From Phycisphaerales bacterium (GTDB taxonomy: Bacteria; Planctomycetota; Phycisphaerae; Phycisphaerales; UBA1924), in assembly GCA_020427635.1 (NCBI GenBank), contig JAGQOH010000025.1:1-45043 (forward strand): 45,043 nt of DNA. The letters are read 5' to 3'. The stretch's first letter is position 1. Every line of letters begins with the position of its first letter. The notes under the pieces were generated by a model. It was not told the DNA's origin, did not search any database, and saw only the letters and a program-made list of their open reading frames with translations. The position numbers were made by a program, and so were the translations under genes. Below are positions 41,534 through 45,043 of the stretch, in pieces.

Positions 41534-41658
41534 GGCGTTCGCCCTCCAGGGAGAGTCCCTGCAACACGTCGGCAGAATCAGCGCCCCACACGCACGTCCC
41601 TCGCGCCGCACTGCGCCTGTCGGGATCGGATCGTGTCGGTTGCCTCGGTTATGGGTCG

Positions 41659-42135
41659 CTATGGGCGATAGCTGTAGATTTCCAGCATGCGGATCGTCTC
41701 TTCCATCACCGCCTCCTTCGCGGTGTTGAGATCGCCGATCGAGACCATGCCGCACAACGCCGATTCGTCATTCAGCACAGGCATGTGTCGGATGCGCTTC
41801 TCGCGCATCACACGGCGCAACTCCTCGAGCGTTGTCCGCGAGCCGCAGGTCAGCACAGGCGTTGTCATCACGTCGCCCACCCGCGTCGCGCTGGGATCTT
41901 GCTTCGCTGCAACCACGCGCGTCAATACATCGCGCTCCGTAAACATGCCCACAACAACTTCCTGCTCCGACGCACCGCCCTTTCCCGATCGCGCAGTCGC
42001 CGCCCTGTTGATCACAACAAGGGAACCAATCCGATGCTCGTTCATCAGCTTTGCTGCATCGAGCACCGTCGCCGATGGTTCGATCGTGATGACGCGTGCG
42101 CCCTTGTCCCCCAAGAGCCGTTCGACAGTGGGCAT
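41659..42135 (-). CDS. Two-CBS-domain protein (second)
   Basis: 158 aa from ATG 42135 (GAGG five bases upstream). CBS1: VERLLGDKGARVITIEPSAT, AAKLMNEHRIGSLVVINRAA, EVVVGMFTERDVLTRVVAAK. CBS2: RVGDVMTTPVLTCGSRTTLE, REKRIRHMPVLNDESALCGM, VSIGDLNTAKEAVMEETIRM. This is the stand-alone two-CBS form widespread in bacteria. It has a Gly/Ser/Lys-rich insert inside CBS1 (ATARSGKGGASEQE) that I do not see in its neighbour. 125 bases separate it from the other CBS gene; the partner is unknown. The longer in-frame start at 42246 lacks a ribosome site. Confidence 0.88.
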   Translation of the reverse strand: MPTVERLLGDKGARVITIEPSATVLDAAKLMNEHRIGSLVVINRAATARSGKGGASEQEVVVGMFTERDVLTRVVAAKQDPSATRVGDVMTTPVLTCGSRTTLEELRRVMREKRIRHMPVLNDESALCGMVSIGDLNTAKEAVMEETIRMLEIYSYRP

Positions 42136-42279
42136 GATCGCCTCGCTTTCTGGCAAGCGTCCTTGCGTCAGCGCGGCGGGCACACGAACTCCTGCGCCCG
42201 GCCTCGCCGGCGCGTTGTTGCTTCCACATCCAGCATACCGCCCCAAAGCCCGAGACCCAAGAAAAACCGCCCCGGGCCC

Positions 42280-45043
42280 CTACGACTCCTCGATAAACCT
42301 TGGCAGGTACCGGTAGTAGACTTCAAGCGTGAGGCAACAAATCGCCGTCTGATACACGCGACCACCAATCGTCGACCACCGATCTGACGGATCCCAAGAC
42401 CCCGCGGCAGTGCCATCTTGCCGCTGCGCGCCGACCAACTGCTCGGACAATCTCGCGTTCCACTGCTCCCACGCCGCGCCGTGATGCTGATACAGCGCAA
42501 GCGTTGCGTAGTACCACCCATAAGTGTTCGCGTTCCGCTCCCAATCTGGCAGCTCACGCAGAATGAACTGCGCGGATTGGTCCATGCGCGGATCGCCCTG
42601 CCCCATGCCCAAGAGCTGCCGCACAAACATGCCCTCCGCCGTCATCGACATCGACACTGGCGCGCCCACCTGATACGCATAAAGTCCCGGACGCCCCTCC
42701 AGCGCAACCTTGTCTAGCCATGATCGCGCATTGTCAAGCGCCGCTTCCGGCACATCGATCCCACACTTGCGGGCGCTTTGCATCGCCATCACTTGCCAGC
42801 CCAAGACCGACGTATCCCCAGGCTGCCCAGGCTCGTAACGCCAACCGCCCTGCACATCGTTCCGCGCACGCACAATGAATGCCACCGCCTTCTCGACCGG
42901 CTCGCGCAGCGCCGCATCCCCTGACATGCCATAGGCCTCACACAAGGCAATCGTTGCAATGCCGTGCGAGTACATCGATTCGTCGTAGAACAACGAGCCA
43001 TCCTCGCGCTGTTGCGCGACCAACCAATTGAGCGCCCGCGCCACCTGCCCTTGATAGGGCCCCGGTTTCATGTGCGTGTTGTCTGTCGCAAGGAAGCAAA
43101 GCAGCGACAGGCCCGTCAATGCCTTGTCAAAGTCATAGGCCGAACGACCGCCGCACTGGCACTTGTCATCAAACGCACGCCCCGACCAACGCCCGTCAGG
43201 CTGCTGGTTCGCCGCAAGCCAACGCAGCGCATCCGCCACCGCCGCCTCCGTCTCCGCACTGCCTCCACCCTGCTCCACAAGTTCCTTGCGCGCCTGCTCC
43301 TCCCGCTGCGGATACATCTGCGGCTCCCTCGGCGCTTCGGGAATGCGCAATGCAGGCGGAGCAACATCTGTCATCGCCAACTGAACCTCTACCGCCGGCC
43401 CGGACAGATCTGGCGCCGCCGCGCCCATCGGGCTTGCCACCTCCACACGATCGACCCGCAGCGCTGCAGTGTTCGTTGCCATCGGCTCAAGCCGAAGCGC
43501 CGCAGTCGGCGACATGCTCGGATGCCCTGCCGGCGCAAGTGCCGGACGCGAGGTGAAGTCAGGCGACAACGCATCGACCACCACGGCCTCCGCCGCAACA
43601 ACCTCAGAACTGCTTGGCATTCCGCTCGTGACAGCCCCGGGCGCACGAAGCACCGTGCCGCCAAGCACCGGAAGACCGGGCGTGTCCCGCAGCACAAGCT
43701 CACTTTGCGACGGAATGTGCGCGAGCGACGATGGCGCGACTTCCACGTCAACCGACTGGCTCAGCACCTCTGAGGACCGGGTCGCAGCGCCAAACGCTCT
43801 CGCTCGGACAGGCTCGGCGCCAGTGCTCATGGCACGGTGCAGCACATCTGGCCGAAGCTGCTCCAGGCTCTGCGCATCGACTGTCGCCGGCCCAGACGCT
43901 TCCTCAACAAGTGCAGCCTGCTGCTGGGCAGCTTGCCCACTGGGCGCCTGCACGCGAGCCTGTTCATTCATGCGCGGCGCATCAATCGTTGACGGCTGCC
44001 AGTCGCTGGCCACTGCTGCCATCACTACTTCCGATGGCTGTGTGCGAGACAGTGCACCCGCATCGACTGGCTGCTGCGTCATCGCAGGAGTCAACATCGC
44101 CGTTGCAACGCCCTGTTGGCTGGACGAAACAACACTACCCATCGGCGCTGGCGACTTGGACAGTTCGGACGCCGGCGCCGCAGCATCCAACGCGACGGCT
44201 GCCTCCACCACAGGGTGCCTCACGCTCGCATCGAGGCCCGCGCCGGGCGACGACACAGAGGCCTGCACGTTGGCCTCGCCTTGCACGCCAATGCTTGGCG
44301 CCCGCGTCAACACAGGCATGTCGACGACCGCCTCCGTCGCATCCTGCGCGGTCACCTGCACATTGGCACCGGCAACCGATTGGCGAGTCCGCGCAGGCGC
44401 AAGCGTCTCCGAAGCCATTCGACCGGAAGCCATCTGTCCTGCAGGTGGTGCAGGCCGAGCCTCAGGCGATACTGCGGCCGATGCCAACGCAGGCCGCACC
44501 GCTTCCATCGCCTCCGATGCCCGCGCTGCTGCAGGCGTGCGCACATCGCTCCTCGCCTGCAACTCAGCGGTCTGGAGAGTCCCACGTTCCGCAACTTCTG
44601 CAGGATCGATGCGCGTCGCAACCCGCGCACTCTCCGCCTGCAGAGTTGCCCGCCCCGAGACAATCTGCTGCGCTGCTTCCTGCGGCTGCATCGACGCACC
44701 CATCATCTCAGCAGAGGCCAGATCCCGCATGGGCGCTTGCTGCGGAGCACTTGTGCTACGTGGCGCGGGCGCCGCACCTTGGGCTTCGGATTGGGCCCGC
44801 GCTCTTGGCGCTGTTGGCGTCGTCACCTGCGCATCACGCTGCGCCTGGGCAACCTGCACCGAAGCCGGCGCGGGTGCATCGTTCATGGTCGTCGGCGCAG
44901 CTTCGCGCGCATCAACGGCGCTCGTCGCCGCAGCAAGCTGCGCTTCGATCGTTTCCGCATTCATCTGCCGCGTGTCAATCGAACTCTGCGGTCGCAACAT
45001 CACATCCGCACGAGCCTGTTGGGCAAGCTCCGCAGCAGAGTCA
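42280..45043 (-). CDS. Prenyltransferase/squalene-oxidase-fold protein with long Ala/Gln-rich region (5' end off the right edge)
   Basis: At least 920 aa; the frame is open to the window edge (upstream residues DSAAELAQQARADVMLRPQS), so the N-terminus is missing. About the first 570 visible residues are low complexity, rich in Ala, Gln, Ser, Pro, Val and Met (AAATSAVDAREAAPTTMNDA, APQQAPMRDLASAEMMGASM), with no predicted domain. The last ~330 residues form an alpha-alpha toroid of squalene-cyclase/prenyltransferase type: ADALRWLAANQQPDGRWSGR, YDFDKALTGLSLLCFLATDN, ALNWLVAQQREDGSLFYDES, AVAFIVRARNDVQGGWRYEP, YGWYYATLALYQHHGAAWEQ. No DxDD-type catalytic motif is visible, so a cyclase is unlikely and a binding or scaffold role is more probable. 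Such repeat proteins with hydrophobic anchors are typical of planctomycetes. 144 bases separate it from the CBS gene downstream. Confidence 0.85.
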   Translation of the reverse strand, partial: DSAAELAQQARADVMLRPQSSIDTRQMNAETIEAQLAAATSAVDAREAAPTTMNDAPAPASVQVAQAQRDAQVTTPTAPRARAQSEAQGAAPAPRSTSAPQQAPMRDLASAEMMGASMQPQEAAQQIVSGRATLQAESARVATRIDPAEVAERGTLQTAELQARSDVRTPAAARASEAMEAVRPALASAAVSPEARPAPPAGQMASGRMASETLAPARTRQSVAGANVQVTAQDATEAVVDMPVLTRAPSIGVQGEANVQASVSSPGAGLDASVRHPVVEAAVALDAAAPASELSKSPAPMGSVVSSSQQGVATAMLTPAMTQQPVDAGALSRTQPSEVVMAAVASDWQPSTIDAPRMNEQARVQAPSGQAAQQQAALVEEASGPATVDAQSLEQLRPDVLHRAMSTGAEPVRARAFGAATRSSEVLSQSVDVEVAPSSLAHIPSQSELVLRDTPGLPVLGGTVLRAPGAVTSGMPSSSEVVAAEAVVVDALSPDFTSRPALAPAGHPSMSPTAALRLEPMATNTAALRVDRVEVASPMGAAAPDLSGPAVEVQLAMTDVAPPALRIPEAPREPQMYPQREEQARKELVEQGGGSAETEAAVADALRWLAANQQPDGRWSGRAFDDKCQCGGRSAYDFDKALTGLSLLCFLATDNTHMKPGPYQGQVARALNWLVAQQREDGSLFYDESMYSHGIATIALCEAYGMSGDAALREPVEKAVAFIVRARNDVQGGWRYEPGQPGDTSVLGWQVMAMQSARKCGIDVPEAALDNARSWLDKVALEGRPGLYAYQVGAPVSMSMTAEGMFVRQLLGMGQGDPRMDQSAQFILRELPDWERNANTYGWYYATLALYQHHGAAWEQWNARLSEQLVGAQRQDGTAAGSWDPSDRWSTIGGRVYQTAICCLTLEVYYRYLPRFIEES

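Noticed and set aside
41534..41755. In-frame upstream extension of the first CBS protein
   Set aside because: It overlaps the second CBS gene, is Arg-rich and lacks a ribosome site; ATG 41533 has GGAGG upstream.
1..45043. tRNA, rRNA or SRP RNA genes
   Set aside because: I scanned both strands for T-loop-like GTTCGAATCC words and ribosomal stretches and saw none. A covariance-model search would be decisive; I cannot run it.

Overview
The window is about 45 kb of GC-rich bacterial DNA, densely coding and with no rRNA or tRNA that I could see. The gene content points to the Planctomycetota, most likely class Phycisphaerae. Three exported proteins end in a Cys-rich, calcium-loop dockerin of the kind that finishes at or near Gly-Cys. 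There is also a lone prepilin-type protein with a GFTLIELLVVV start, a prenyltransferase/squalene-oxidase-fold protein with a long Ala/Gln-rich region, and several glycine-rich exported proteins with a common N-terminal domain. The taxonomic call is inferred from these families; no marker gene was compared.

Region 1 (1-11.2 kb, mostly minus strand): a partial MscS channel at the left edge, then three exported fibre-like paralogues sharing an N-terminal domain (TYQGRLR...LDFG...PRQ...TRG). Two of them end in a peptidase S74 (intramolecular chaperone) domain and one in a different conserved C-terminus. Next come a serine beta-lactamase-fold/PDZ protein whose catalytic motifs are degenerate, ffh (SRP GTPase), and a divergent CPBP membrane protease. 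A fourth paralogue lies at 10.6-11.15 kb as a pseudogene, with a large internal deletion, a 2-base insertion and a 5' end fused into a truncated PaiB-like gene.

Region 2 (11.5-20.2 kb): a GNAT acetyltransferase, then a complete phosphate-starvation block on the minus strand in the order of transcription phoB-phoR-pstS-pstC-pstA-pstB-phoU. pstC-pstA and pstA-pstB overlap by ATGA. PstA is more than twice the usual size because of two large inserts that should lie in the periplasm. A pair of 11-bp-spaced 9-mers upstream of pstS is a good Pho-box candidate.

Region 3 (20.2-28.3 kb): a dihydroorotate-dehydrogenase-family protein, a small one-TM protein overlapping a prepilin-type protein, two dockerin-bearing exported proteins (one of unknown function, one endonuclease/exonuclease/phosphatase fold) and a convergent metal-efflux-type permease with CC motifs.

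Region 4 (28.4-35.2 kb): polyamine genes speA-speB (arginine to agmatine to putrescine), divergent from a deoxyhypusine-synthase-family gene that may make homospermidine. A REP-like palindromic repeat follows, then a lemA/M48-metalloprotease pair. Region 5 (35.4-45 kb): a large S8 protease with P-domain, repeats and dockerin; a further fibre paralogue followed by a strong intrinsic terminator; two CBS-domain proteins; and the partial toroid-fold protein at the right edge.

The most unusual themes are: (i) a modular family of exported proteins with one N-terminal domain and exchangeable C-termini, two of them preceded by a nearly identical leader that can fold over the Shine-Dalgarno; (ii) the enlarged PstA; (iii) a beta-lactamase-fold protein without its catalytic Lys and Tyr, whose Shine-Dalgarno sits in a perfect 8-bp stem.
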